Assembly (NCBI GenBank): GCA_964202895.1
Contig: CAXNJM010000003.1
Span: 1-34,068 of the forward strand
Length of the DNA stretch: 34,068 nucleotides
Reading direction: 5' to 3'
From: JAJTDS01 sp964202895
GTDB lineage: Bacteria > Pseudomonadota > Alphaproteobacteria > Rickettsiales > UBA1997
A model generated the notes under the pieces. That model saw only the letters and a list, made by a program, of their open reading frames with translations. It was not told where the DNA came from and did no database searches. Every line of letters starts with the position of its first letter. Within the stretch, counting starts at the first letter, position 1. The translations under genes and the position numbers were made by a program. This document shows, one piece after another, positions 23,077 to 31,159 of the stretch.

Positions 23077-24585
23077 TTACTTTATTATTCTTGGCGCAAT
23101 GTAAACTAATAAATCACTTGTAGTATCGGTAACTTCTTTTCCAAAAGGCAGATTTAAAAGAGGAGTGCTTCTAAGAAGTGAATTTTTATTATCCATTTTA
23201 ATTCCACCGATGACAATAATATCTCCGTCTCTGACTAAAAGATTGGTATTGATTTCCATCTTATTAATCGTGGTATCAGAGTTAAAACTATCGTTATTAA
23301 CTTTCACGTTTATTAAAACATTTCCATCACCCACAATACTTGGAGTTACATCCATTCGAAGAGCTGCCTCTTTAAATGTTGTTGCAGTTCCTGCTGAAGA
23401 AGTGGTCTCAAAGGCTCTCTCTGCACCTTGAATAATTGTTGCTTTTTGATTGTTAAGTGTAAAAATTTTAGGATTAGATAGAATAACTGTTAAATTATCC
23501 TGTTGCATTGCGGTTAATTCTATTTTTAAAGCCGTTGCACCAATTTGTCTTAATATTCCAAATCCAGAAGTTGCAGTTCCAGTAATGGCTCCTCCAATTA
23601 CAGTTCCTGCAGCAGATCCTAGAGTAACACCCGATGCTGTAGCTGCAGCACCTCCTGCAGTACCTGATATATTGCTTGAACGATTTGTTCCTGTTCCAGT
23701 TGAAGCCCCACCTAATCTTGCAGCAAGTTGGTTTTCAAATTTATCATTTGCACTTAAAATAAACGCTTCAATTAAAACCTGTTCTGTAACGGTATCAATT
23801 TGTTTTACAAATTTATCGACAATATCAATGTCTTGTTTTCGACCTCTAACTAAAATTGATCTTGTATAATCTTCAACAGTTATTCTTAACTGCGAAGTTG
23901 TTTGCACTGCGCCCCCTGCTGCAGAACTTGCGCCAATTGAAAATAATTCATCTAAAGTTTTTTTAGCTTGTGCTGGGGTAATGTAGAATAATTTAAACAT
24001 TTCAGTCACCACCGGCTCAACTGAAGTCTCTAAAGCAAGACGTTTACTTAAGGTATCTGCCATTTGTGATTTGAATTGATATTGCTGTGTTAATTTTTCT
24101 GGTGACTGTACTCTAATTACACGTGCTTCAGTATCAAAATCCCCTGCAAAATTTTTCAAATCTAATACTGCTTGAAAGGCTTTATCCCAAGCAACTCCGT
24201 CTAATCTAATTGAAACTGTTCCACCCACCTCTTCGCCAATCAAAACGTTAATGTCACCAAGTTCGCCCATGGCTTCAAGTACATTTCTAATTTCAACATT
24301 ATTGAAATTAATACTAATAATCTGTTTTAAATTTTCAAATTTAGTACCCACTCCAATAAAACTTCTCGTCTCTTCAGAGGTAATGTTGCGTCTTTTATTC
24401 TCCTGTGCTTTTTTAAATTCATCCGTTTCAATAACCGCTTTAGGACCAAGCTCTACTGTACGATCAATATCTTTTTTAGCCTGCTCTAAAAATTCATCGG
24501 TTTTGATAAGTGGTTTTTCAACTTGTCGTGATGAACAAGCAGATAATATTAAAAAAACAGAAAAAATTAAAATATGTATTTTCAT
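23077..24585 (-). CDS. pilQ: Type IV pilus secretin, lipoprotein (PilQ/MshL-like)
   Basis: 502-residue outer-membrane secretin. Residues 1-16 form a lipoprotein signal with lipobox LSAC (Cys17), as in MshL-type secretins; classical PilQ has a Sec signal and AMIN domains, which are absent here. An STN domain (about 90-165, with ISINFNNVEIRNVLEAMG) and an N1-like domain are followed by the secretin core starting at VLIEAFILSAN. A Gly/Ala/Thr-rich insert of about 50 residues (NISGTAGGAAATASG) sits in the core before the beta-barrel lip. The C terminus (STPLLNLPFG, YIAPRIIK) is standard. It overlaps pilP by four bases; together with PilM-N-O-P it forms the trans-envelope channel. Confidence 0.93.
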   Translation of the reverse strand: MKIHILIFSVFLILSACSSRQVEKPLIKTDEFLEQAKKDIDRTVELGPKAVIETDEFKKAQENKRRNITSEETRSFIGVGTKFENLKQIISINFNNVEIRNVLEAMGELGDINVLIGEEVGGTVSIRLDGVAWDKAFQAVLDLKNFAGDFDTEARVIRVQSPEKLTQQYQFKSQMADTLSKRLALETSVEPVVTEMFKLFYITPAQAKKTLDELFSIGASSAAGGAVQTTSQLRITVEDYTRSILVRGRKQDIDIVDKFVKQIDTVTEQVLIEAFILSANDKFENQLAARLGGASTGTGTNRSSNISGTAGGAAATASGVTLGSAAGTVIGGAITGTATSGFGILRQIGATALKIELTAMQQDNLTVILSNPKIFTLNNQKATIIQGAERAFETTSSAGTATTFKEAALRMDVTPSIVGDGNVLINVKVNNDSFNSDTTINKMEINTNLLVRDGDIIVIGGIKMDNKNSLLRSTPLLNLPFGKEVTDTTSDLLVYIAPRIIK

Positions 24586-25529
24586 TTCTTTAATTTCTCT
24601 CTAATTTTTTCAACATCAACATCGCTCACTTTTTCCATTTCACTTTTATCTAAATCACTATCTTCTCTTATAACTTTAGGTTCCAGATCAGGTTTATAAG
24701 AATCATCAATTTCTTCTTTTGCTTTTTTAGCAGCAGGTTTTTTAGTGCTTACTGGCGCTGCTTTTTTAGGTTTATCTTGTTGATCGGTTATTTGTTTTCT
24801 CATCTCTTCTTCGATGATTTTCTTCTGTTTTAATTCTTCTTCGTCAACTTTTGATAAGGCAGGATCTTCTACTTTAGGAGTTACAATAGGATCTGCTTTT
24901 TTAATTTTTTCTTTATTCGTATTTGTCTTTGCCTTTGGCTCAGCAGGTTTTTTTACTGGAGTTTCTTTTTTTGGTGCAAGTTTTGGCGCAAGTGGATCAA
25001 CGTTTGGATTTAAAGAATCCTCTAATTGTTGCTCAAGTTTTACAGGTTTTTTAGGAGCGCTTTTTCTTTTCTTTTCAACTGGCTTGATAACGTTATTAAA
25101 ATAAACCTCATATTCGTTATTATCCAAGCTCGCAACTAAGATCTTATCTTTGTAAATTTCTAAAATTTTATATTCTGAATTAATTTTTTCATTTCTTTTA
25201 AAACGATTCACTTGTCCTTGCGCCGATTGTAATACGGCTATTCTTTTTTTATCTCCAATAATTACTCCAACTAAAGTTTGATCAACAAAATTTGCAAGAT
25301 CTGGATTGGTATTAACATCAATGCTTGCCGTACTAGCGCTTCCACTAAAAGGATCTATTAAGATTTGTTCAGTTCTTTCTTTCTTAGGAGCTGTTCCTGG
25401 ATTGGTTGGATTTGCTGGTTCAACATTTACAGGCGCTTGTGTATTGGGTGTAGTTTGTTGTGCTCCAACAACCGAAGAGAATAAAATGTGTACAACAATA
25501 AAAAAAATAAATATTTTAATTAAATTCAT
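24582..25529 (-). CDS. pilP: PilP-like pilotin/alignment protein with long charged tail
   Basis: 315 residues. A signal peptide or N-terminal anchor (1-23) is followed by a Pro/Asn/Thr-rich linker (24-60) and a small beta domain (about 84-147: VGVIIGDKKRIAVLQ, VASLDNNEYEVYFN) resembling the PilP/GspC homology region that docks to the secretin. Beyond residue 150 comes a 165-residue Lys/Glu/Pro-rich, probably disordered or coiled tail (PKKETPVKKPAEPK). Normal PilP is about 175 residues and lacks this. It lies between pilO and pilQ, overlapping them by 14 and 4 bases, so the assignment by order is firm. The tail could span or bind peptidoglycan, a speculation. Confidence 0.82.
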   Translation of the reverse strand: MNLIKIFIFFIVVHILFSSVVGAQQTTPNTQAPVNVEPANPTNPGTAPKKERTEQILIDPFSGSASTASIDVNTNPDLANFVDQTLVGVIIGDKKRIAVLQSAQGQVNRFKRNEKINSEYKILEIYKDKILVASLDNNEYEVYFNNVIKPVEKKRKSAPKKPVKLEQQLEDSLNPNVDPLAPKLAPKKETPVKKPAEPKAKTNTNKEKIKKADPIVTPKVEDPALSKVDEEELKQKKIIEEEMRKQITDQQDKPKKAAPVSTKKPAAKKAKEEIDDSYKPDLEPKVIREDSDLDKSEMEKVSDVDVEKIREKLKK

Positions 25530-26199
25530 CAGGCAATCCTACAATTGAAATTCCAACATCTGCAGTAACAGAGTTTGTTTTGTCTCCTTGGTTAACAACA
25601 ATTTTTTCATTATCAAAATTTACAAATTTATTAGATCTTGAAAGTGCTAATCTAAATTTTAAGTAGCCAATGTAACTCCCTTTGACTTGAAAGGTAACAG
25701 GTATTTTATAATAATATTGTCCTTGCGGGTTTGTTGGTTTTCCATCCTTATCAACGGCTGGAGCACCTCCAACATTAACTTTTTGGGCGTTTCCTTTAAC
25801 TAAATTTGTAATATTTAATCCATTGGATGTCGCAAATGTACTTAGGTTTTGATAAAGCTCTTCACTTTCTTTTTTACTAAAAAATAAATTCACACTATTG
25901 GTAACATTCTTAAAAGAAGCTAGTTCATTTTGAAGATTAGTCAGGTTTGCATTATATTGCACTGTCTTCTTTTTATAATCTTCCATTGTCTTAATTTTAG
26001 CTCCTTGCTCTGCAAGTTTTGGGGATAACCAAATAGAATAAATTGTAAAATTTATAAAAAATAAAACTAAACCTATTGCAACTTTAGTGACAAAGGCTTT
26101 ATCTTTTAATAATCCCTTTGAGGATGAAAAATATTCTTTAAGATTTGCAACTAAATCTTCAACTTTTATATTTTTTAAAGCGTCTAAATTAATATTCAT
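25516..26199 (-). CDS. pilO: Pilus alignment protein PilO
   Basis: 227 residues: a short cytoplasmic N terminus, one membrane helix at about 37-58 (VAIGLVLFFINFTIYSIWL), a coiled coil (about 65-110) and a periplasmic ferredoxin-like PilO domain. The start at 26199 forms a TAATG overlap with the upstream stop and is preferred over an in-frame ATG seven codons earlier. The typical PilO element YYKIPVTFQVKGSY is present. It partners with the PilN half of the upstream fusion to link PilM and PilP. Length is normal. Confidence 0.9.
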   Translation of the reverse strand: MNINLDALKNIKVEDLVANLKEYFSSSKGLLKDKAFVTKVAIGLVLFFINFTIYSIWLSPKLAEQGAKIKTMEDYKKKTVQYNANLTNLQNELASFKNVTNSVNLFFSKKESEELYQNLSTFATSNGLNITNLVKGNAQKVNVGGAPAVDKDGKPTNPQGQYYYKIPVTFQVKGSYIGYLKFRLALSRSNKFVNFDNEKIVVNQGDKTNSVTADVGISIVGLPDEFN

Positions 26200-27953
26200 T
26201 ATGAAGGCCTCACTTGGCATAAAATTACAAATGCTTTCGATGGTGCGGCTGATAAACCTTGTTGTCCTGCCACATTCACCGATGATAAAGTAGCTGAAGC
26301 AATTGTTTTTTGTTTATTAAGAGCTGCTACAAAATTTAAAATATCCTGATCTGAAAAAGCAGTTCCTTCAATTTTAATATTTAAATTTCCATCATATTCA
26401 ATTTTTGAAAAACGCACCCTTGGTTGAGTGCTGTTCGAAATCTGCACTAAGGTTTGATAAGAACTGTTTTGATTAGATCTTAAAGTGGTACCGATCTGAC
26501 TTGATTGTTTTAATAAATTTACCTGCCTGCTTATGGGCGAGTAAATGGCGTTAATCTTAGAAAATTCTACCTCGATTGCTGCAAATTGCTCTAGTTTTTT
26601 ATTATTATATTGAATTCTTAAAAATGAAAAAGCTGTAAGGAATATATAAAGAGCAACCAGTCCTATTGCAAAATTTTTAAAGGCAAAGCCTGATAAAAAT
26701 TTAAATTTAGCCTGCTGACGAATAGCATCTCGGTTAGGTAAAAGGTTAATATTTTTAACGGCAGTTACAAATTTATAATAACCAAATACATCGAGTTTTC
26801 TATAAGCAAGTCCGATAGCTGATGTGAAAGGTGATTTATTTTTAATATCAATTTTTTCTTTATTATATTCTGGAATAGTAACTTCAGACAAAGGATCTAG
26901 AACATTCACACCAATATTTAAAATATTATTCTTAAACATCTTTAAAAAAATTTCATAATTTTTTAAAGAAGTGATAATTTTAATATCAGAAATTTTAGCT
27001 TGAAATTTAGACTCATAGTCAGCGATGGCTTGTTTGATTTGTAATGTATACCTTCGAATTAAATCTTCAGCCTCTTGAGTGATATTATTTTCACTTACTG
27101 ACTGTAAAATTGATTTTTCCTGAGGGCGTAGAAAAATATCTGTGATAATTGGAATGCTATTGTGAATAATAATAATATAATTTTCCTCTAATCCAAATTC
27201 TAAGATTGCAGATTGCGGCTCTTGTTCTTTTGTATCTTTAAATAATAATCTTGTTTTAGCTCTTTCATCCACAGCATTCTTTAATGTAAAACAGCGAACA
27301 TCAATGATGATAGGATTTAATCCTGCCTTTTTAAACAAAGCAGAATAACCATTCACATCGGATAATTTAGATGCAACAAATAAAATATCCATTAAATTTT
27401 TTGCAGTATCTCTATTGATGACTTGATGAAAAATAGAATAATCATTTAAGTTATCAGATAATTGAATTAAATTTTCCCACAGCGAATTCGTCTCAACTGC
27501 ATTTTTTAATTCCTCTTCCGTCATTAACGGACTCGTCACTACTCGAATGATTGCACTTGTTACAGGAATTGAAAGCGCTACATTTTTTGTTGTAATATTT
27601 GCATTGGCAAGAGCTAAGGTAATTTCTGAAACTAAATAATCAGAACTTTCTAATAAATTTTCTTTCATTTTTGTCTGATCTAAAAACCGATAAGAAAATT
27701 TATCAAGAACCCATTTTTCATCAGTTTTTTTACTTGCTTGTGCTACGTGAATTGCTTCATGGCTAATATCTATTCCAACAACTTCTTCTGTGGTTGCATT
27801 GATCTTGCTAATTTTGCTTGAAAAAAAACTTGAAAGTTTTTGCGAAAGTTCACTTAAGGACTTATTTGCAGATTTGCCCGCTTCATTTTCTTGTAATTTT
27901 GATTTTGGAAATAATGCAAACTTTACATTCTTAATCTTAAATTTATCTAACAT
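26199..27953 (-). CDS. pilM: PilM-PilN fusion protein
   Basis: 584 residues joining two normally separate proteins. Residues about 55-375 are PilM, an actin-like nucleotide-binding protein: VVGIDISHEAIHVAQ (58-72), VALSIP, the segment SAILEFGLEENYIIII and GLAYRKL near 381. From 400 the sequence becomes PilN: its signature INLLPNRDAIRQQ (402-414) normally occupies the start of PilN, where it binds PilM. It is followed by a membrane helix (about 424-446), a coiled coil and the periplasmic domain. The N-terminal 50 residues are extra. First gene of the machinery operon. No frameshift or stop occurs between halves, so the fusion is real in this sequence. It would hold the PilM-PilN contact in cis. 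Confidence 0.9.
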   Translation of the reverse strand: MLDKFKIKNVKFALFPKSKLQENEAGKSANKSLSELSQKLSSFFSSKISKINATTEEVVGIDISHEAIHVAQASKKTDEKWVLDKFSYRFLDQTKMKENLLESSDYLVSEITLALANANITTKNVALSIPVTSAIIRVVTSPLMTEEELKNAVETNSLWENLIQLSDNLNDYSIFHQVINRDTAKNLMDILFVASKLSDVNGYSALFKKAGLNPIIIDVRCFTLKNAVDERAKTRLLFKDTKEQEPQSAILEFGLEENYIIIIHNSIPIITDIFLRPQEKSILQSVSENNITQEAEDLIRRYTLQIKQAIADYESKFQAKISDIKIITSLKNYEIFLKMFKNNILNIGVNVLDPLSEVTIPEYNKEKIDIKNKSPFTSAIGLAYRKLDVFGYYKFVTAVKNINLLPNRDAIRQQAKFKFLSGFAFKNFAIGLVALYIFLTAFSFLRIQYNNKKLEQFAAIEVEFSKINAIYSPISRQVNLLKQSSQIGTTLRSNQNSSYQTLVQISNSTQPRVRFSKIEYDGNLNIKIEGTAFSDQDILNFVAALNKQKTIASATLSSVNVAGQQGLSAAPSKAFVILCQVRPS

Positions 27954-28130
27954 TTAAAAAATAACCCAATCTATTTAAAACTTAAAAAACCGATTTGAGC
28001 ATAGAAAAACAACCTGCACAAGAACTAGATTCTTTAATTTTTTCTTATTTGGTTTTAAAAATAAAATATTTTTACATCTTTAAGTTGAAAATTTATTAAT
28101 AACAATTTGGTAAAAAAAAACTTTTTTAAA

Positions 28131-28156
28131 ACTCAAAAAATTTCAATTTTTCGAGT
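28131..28156 (-). terminator. Hairpin with T-tail in the pilM-N leader (possible attenuator)
   Basis: On the minus strand ACTCGAAAAA and TTTTTTGAGT pair with one mismatch around a six-base loop, followed by TTTTAAAAAAG and nine T. No gene lies upstream on this strand, so it would terminate only a leader transcript about 180 bases before the first pilus machinery gene. The stem is AT-rich and weak, so chance is a real alternative. Confidence 0.3.
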
Positions 28157-28224
28157 GTGCGTTTAATGCAACTTAAAACCTCAAATACTCAATAAATCGA
28201 CATTATTTATGAACAACTTTTAGA

Positions 28225-28230
28225 TATAAT
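28225..28230 (+). promoter_or_regulatory. Possible -10 box of the outer-membrane protein gene
   Basis: A perfect TATAAT on the plus strand about 85 bases before the start codon at 28317. No -35 hexamer is recognisable at 16-18 bases spacing, and such hexamers are frequent by chance in AT-rich DNA. Confidence 0.3.
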
Positions 28231-28316
28231 TATTGTCTAATAACTATTCACTTGCCCCCCCACCCAACCTTTACAACTCACATCATAAGTAAATAACAAA
28301 AATAAAAAGAAATATA

Positions 28317-28709
28317 ATGAAGATAAGAAACAAAATAATTGCATTAATGATTTCATTAATTGCAATGCCAACTTTTGCTTTAGCAAAAGATGGTCCTTAT
28401 GTAGGTGCAAAATTAACAAAAATTGACATTGATTACACTAGTGTTGAAGGTTTTGACCTTAACAAATTTATTCCAACAGATTTAAATGCTTTAGATATTC
28501 ATGGTGGATATAATATCGGTTATGCTTTTTTTGAAGTTGCATATTTAAATTCTCAAAAAGAAACAAAATCAGGAACGCAAACTGTTGGCGGCGTAACTTT
28601 GACTGGTACAAATATTGGTTTAGAGTTTGATGGTTTTAGAATTGGAACTGGATATAATTATAATTTACAAAATAATATTACCCTTAAGACCATTTTTAAA
28701 TTATTATGA
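28317..28709 (+). CDS. Outer-membrane beta-barrel protein, N-terminal part (frameshifted)
   Basis: 130 codons, the first two-thirds of a small 8-strand-type outer-membrane barrel. Signal peptide 1-23 (cleavage after ALA), then alternating amphipathic strands such as GPYVGAKLTKIDIDY, LDIHGGYNIGYAFFEVAYL and GFRIGTGYNYNLQNN. After TLK the frame diverges and ends. Dropping one base near 28689 joins it to the downstream frame and gives LKPFLNYYDLKF, a continuous strand, with a total of about 206 residues. So the gene is one unit interrupted by an apparent one-base insertion, which may be a sequencing error or a real mutation. Function unknown, porin/OmpA-like surface protein. Confidence 0.75.
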   Translation: MKIRNKIIALMISLIAMPTFALAKDGPYVGAKLTKIDIDYTSVEGFDLNKFIPTDLNALDIHGGYNIGYAFFEVAYLNSQKETKSGTQTVGGVTLTGTNIGLEFDGFRIGTGYNYNLQNNITLKTIFKLL

Positions 28710-28938
28710 TTTAAAATTTAAAGCTTCTGGTACTGCAACTGCAGCAGCTGGTAGTGCAAGAGCTAGTGCTGAGGCTACAGGTTCAGAAGATGATAGCGGA
28801 ATAGATGCTGGCCTTGGAATTGATTATAAAATTAATAATCAATCTAAAATTGGTTTAAGTTATTCTCAGTTTGTTGATAAGTTTTCTGATACTGATGGTA
28901 CTAAAACCTATTCTATAAGTTTCAATTACCAATTTTAG
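28690..28938 (+). CDS. Outer-membrane beta-barrel protein, C-terminal part (frameshifted)
   Basis: The rest of the same barrel in the next frame, from about PFLNYYDLKFKASG to the end. An Ala/Gly/Ser/Glu-rich extracellular-loop region (GTATAAAGSARASAE) is followed by strands GIDAGLGIDYKI and SKIGLSYSQFVD, and the protein ends in ISFNYQF. A C-terminal aromatic Phe with alternating hydrophobics is the beta-signal recognised by the BAM complex, so the 3' end is intact. The open frame extends back to a TTG at 28627, but that segment overlaps the N-terminal half and is not believed to be a real start. Confidence 0.7.
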   Translation, partial: PFLNYYDLKFKASGTATAAAGSARASAEATGSEDDSGIDAGLGIDYKINNQSKIGLSYSQFVDKFSDTDGTKTYSISFNYQF

Positions 28939-28944
28939 TATAAA

Positions 28945-29190
28945 GTGAAAAATATATTTCTTATTATTTTTATTACCCTACTATCTCTAGCTTCTGTTGA
29001 GGCTAGGGATGTGGCGGTAAGAGGTTATACCAAAGATAATGGGACTTATGTTGAGCCACATTACAGATCCTCACCTAATCAATATAAGAATGATAACTGG
29101 AGCACTTCAGGAAACTCTAATCCTTATACAGGAAAAAGCGGAACCAATACTTATAACGGTACTTGCTCTGCATTAAGTTTGAATTGTTAA
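28945..29190 (+). CDS. Small secreted protein, GYTKDNGTYVEPHYRS family
   Basis: 81 residues starting at GTG, six bases after the barrel gene's stop. Signal peptide about 1-20 (cleavage after VEA), then VRGYTKDNGTYVEPHYRSSP and NPYTGKSGTNTYNG. This Gly/Tyr/Asn-rich motif belongs to a widespread family of small exported proteins of unknown function in proteobacteria. Two cysteines near the end (GTC, LNC). No ribosome site is visible, so it may depend on coupling to the upstream gene. It is followed three bases later by a lipoprotein gene. Confidence 0.72.
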   Translation: MKNIFLIIFITLLSLASVEARDVAVRGYTKDNGTYVEPHYRSSPNQYKNDNWSTSGNSNPYTGKSGTNTYNGTCSALSLNC

Positions 29191-29193
29191 TTT

Positions 29194-29634
29194 ATGAATC
29201 TTAAAAACATTTTACTAATTTCTTCCCTTTTAATTTTAACGAATTGCGCATCCATTACTTCAGATAATAATCAGCCTATATCGATTGTTGTAAAAGATGA
29301 AAAAGATAAAACTTTAGAGGATGTAAAGTGCACTGTTGTTAATGATAAAGGAGCTTGGGAAGTAAAGGCTCCAGGATTTGTAAATATATTAAGATCAGCA
29401 GAAGATATTTCAGTTACTTGTAAAAAAAGCGGCTATCCCGATGGACTTGCAAAAGCAATATCGCGAGCTCGAGGTGGTATGTGGGGTAATATTGTATTTG
29501 GTGGCGGAATTGGTGCCATCATCGATCACAATAGAGGAACAGGTTATGCTTATTCTGATCAGATGACGGTGATTATGGGAAAAACTACTCTTTATGATAG
29601 AGAGTCAGGACCCGCTCCTAAAGCTAGTCAATAA
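29194..29634 (+). CDS. Outer-membrane-type lipoprotein of unknown function
   Basis: 146 residues. Lipoprotein signal with lipobox LTNC (Cys18). After CASITSDNNQPISIVV come elements EDVKCTVVNDKGAWEVKAPG and VTCKKSGYPDG, a small beta-sandwich resembling carboxypeptidase-regulatory or PEGA-like folds. A Gly-rich hydrophobic segment (GNIVFGGGIGAIIDHNRG) and a YSDQMTVIMG strand follow. This overall layout is shared by a common, uncharacterised proteobacterial lipoprotein family. It lies just downstream of the small secreted protein and the barrel, all three being envelope proteins that could form an operon. Confidence 0.75.
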   Translation: MNLKNILLISSLLILTNCASITSDNNQPISIVVKDEKDKTLEDVKCTVVNDKGAWEVKAPGFVNILRSAEDISVTCKKSGYPDGLAKAISRARGGMWGNIVFGGGIGAIIDHNRGTGYAYSDQMTVIMGKTTLYDRESGPAPKASQ

Positions 29635-29741
29635 AATCTAATTTTTTTTCTTCTTTAATAAATTTTACGCTTAAAGCTTTTGTTATTTTCGCTTACTTGT
29701 TATTTCCAATTTTTTTTAATGCCCTGACTGCTTAATAGGTA

Positions 29742-30155
29742 CTAATAAATATATATTTTATCAGACAATCCATAAATAAGGATCGCCATCAACACCGTAA
29801 ATACAAAAGGCGCAATCACTGCCTCTATAGAATTACTCCTCACTCCAGTTTTATCGATCAAAACAGTATAAGCATTAACTAATAACACACAAAAATTTTG
29901 CACAAATACCAAGTTAAAAAAAGCCCAAGTTCCCTGCACACCATTAGGTCTGACAAAGAGAATATAAAGTGCCATTAAAAATACCCCAATTAACATCCCG
30001 CCTAACATTCGCATAGTCGATGTTGCAGTTACATCGATTGCAAATTTTTCTCTAAATTTTTCTGTGTTTACAATTAGTTGATAAGCGTAAAGACCAAGTC
30101 CTGCAAAATGAATAATGAAATATTGTAAAATAGAAAATGCCGTTAAATTTTTCAA
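29742..30155 (-). CDS. Hypothetical four-helix membrane protein
   Basis: 137 residues with about four hydrophobic segments (near 8-27, 49-67, 77-99 and 111-133). Charged residues sit in the first loop (NTEKFREKFAID). No conserved catalytic motif or family recognised; it resembles small uncharacterised integral membrane proteins of alphaproteobacteria. It converges with the lipoprotein gene and diverges from the ABC exporter gene, with 155 bases between the two starts. Reading frame, start codon position and hydrophobic pattern look genuine. Confidence 0.6.
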   Translation of the reverse strand: MKNLTAFSILQYFIIHFAGLGLYAYQLIVNTEKFREKFAIDVTATSTMRMLGGMLIGVFLMALYILFVRPNGVQGTWAFFNLVFVQNFCVLLVNAYTVLIDKTGVRSNSIEAVIAPFVFTVLMAILIYGLSDKIYIY

Positions 30156-30310
30156 TCATGAGCTTACTATATGAAAAAAAGTAGAGAAGATCTATCTGTT
30201 TTGCAGAGTAGGACACTTTGTTTTGATATGAGGGACAGTTAAAACTATTATTAGATCACCCCTGCTTTTTTGCTCATAACAAATTTTTATTAATCAGTTA
30301 TATTTAAATT

Positions 30311-31159
30311 ATGGAACAGGCAAAATATACTAAGACTTTTAAACTATTACTTCCCTATTTGTGGCCAAGTGAAAGGAAGGATTTAAGATTAAGAGTTAGT
30401 TTTGCAGTTGTTGCTTTGGTGTTAGCAAAAATTGCAAGTGTTGCAACTCCCATAGTCCTAGGCGCATCAGTAAATTCTCTAACAGAACTAAGTTCAGGCA
30501 TTAATTTATTCATGCTCGTGCCTGTTGCTTTAATAATTGGCTACGGGGTTTCAAGAATAATTGCTTTTACATTTTCTGAAGTTAGGGATGCTTTATTTTC
30601 AAAGGTTTCACAAAATTCCATCAGACAAATATCCTTAAATATGTTCAAGCATCTTCATAACCTTTCATTGGAATTTCATTTAAACCGACAAACAGGAGCC
30701 CTTGCAAAATATATAGATAGAGGAACGAAAGGAATAGATTTTCTCTTACGTTATGTATTGTTCAGTATTGTTCCAACTTTTTTTGAAATTTTTTTAGTAT
30801 CAGGAATTTTATATTACCTTTATGGCCCCTGGTATGCCGTCATCACTCTCACCACAATTAGTTTATATTCCTATTTAACTTTTCTAATCACAGAATGGCG
30901 AAATGAATTTAGAAAAAGAATGAATCAAGCTGACAATGAGGTCAGTACAAAAATGGTTGATAGTTTATTAAACTTTGAAACCGTTAAATATTTTAATAAT
31001 GAAAAATTTGAATTTGCTAGACTTGATAAATCTTTAGGAGATTATGAACTAGCTGCTAACCAAAGTCGTCATTCACTGTCATTATTAAATATAGCGCAAA
31101 CAATTATCATCACAGACTGGAATTACCATCATGTTGGTCATGTCTGCCTACGGTATTAA
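30311..31159 (+). CDS. Atm1-type ABC exporter, membrane-domain half (frameshifted)
   Basis: 282 codons covering most of the transmembrane domain of a half-size exporter of the Atm1/HMT1 group. The group exports glutathione-linked sulfur or metal compounds and in alphaproteobacteria is linked to Fe-S and heavy-metal homeostasis. Family elements include LWPSERKDLRLRVSFAV, LSLEFHLNRQTGALAKYIDRG and ALLNFETVKYFNNEKFE-like NFETVKYFNNEKFE. At 31115 an extra G shifts the frame: removing it turns IIITDW into IIITTGITIMLVMSAYG, the conserved family sequence, and joins the second half. The last 15 codons are thus out of frame. Confidence 0.85.
   Translation: MEQAKYTKTFKLLLPYLWPSERKDLRLRVSFAVVALVLAKIASVATPIVLGASVNSLTELSSGINLFMLVPVALIIGYGVSRIIAFTFSEVRDALFSKVSQNSIRQISLNMFKHLHNLSLEFHLNRQTGALAKYIDRGTKGIDFLLRYVLFSIVPTFFEIFLVSGILYYLYGPWYAVITLTTISLYSYLTFLITEWRNEFRKRMNQADNEVSTKMVDSLLNFETVKYFNNEKFEFARLDKSLGDYELAANQSRHSLSLLNIAQTIIITDWNYHHVGHVCLRY

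Larger units (their letters stand above)
27954..28316. promoter_or_regulatory. Divergent regulatory region, pilM-N operon and barrel gene
   Basis: A 363-base gap between divergent genes, about 20-25% GC. For the plus-strand gene a TATAAT is at 28225-28230 (about 85 bases before the ATG), without a clear -35. A run of seven C (28255-28261) lies in that leader. For the minus-strand operon an inverted repeat (28131-28156) followed by a T-rich tail is described separately. No open frame or RNA gene is visible in it. No confident -35/-10 pair was found for the pilus operon. Confidence 0.4.

Noticed and set aside
23450..23869. Plus-strand 139-codon frame opposite the secretin
   Set aside because: Shadow of the Gly/Ala-rich insert of the secretin; Pro/Val/Ala-rich complement with no start signal.
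28627..28689. TTG start for the second half of the outer-membrane barrel
   Set aside because: The segment overlaps the first half in another frame and does not encode a signal peptide; a frameshift explains the structure better.
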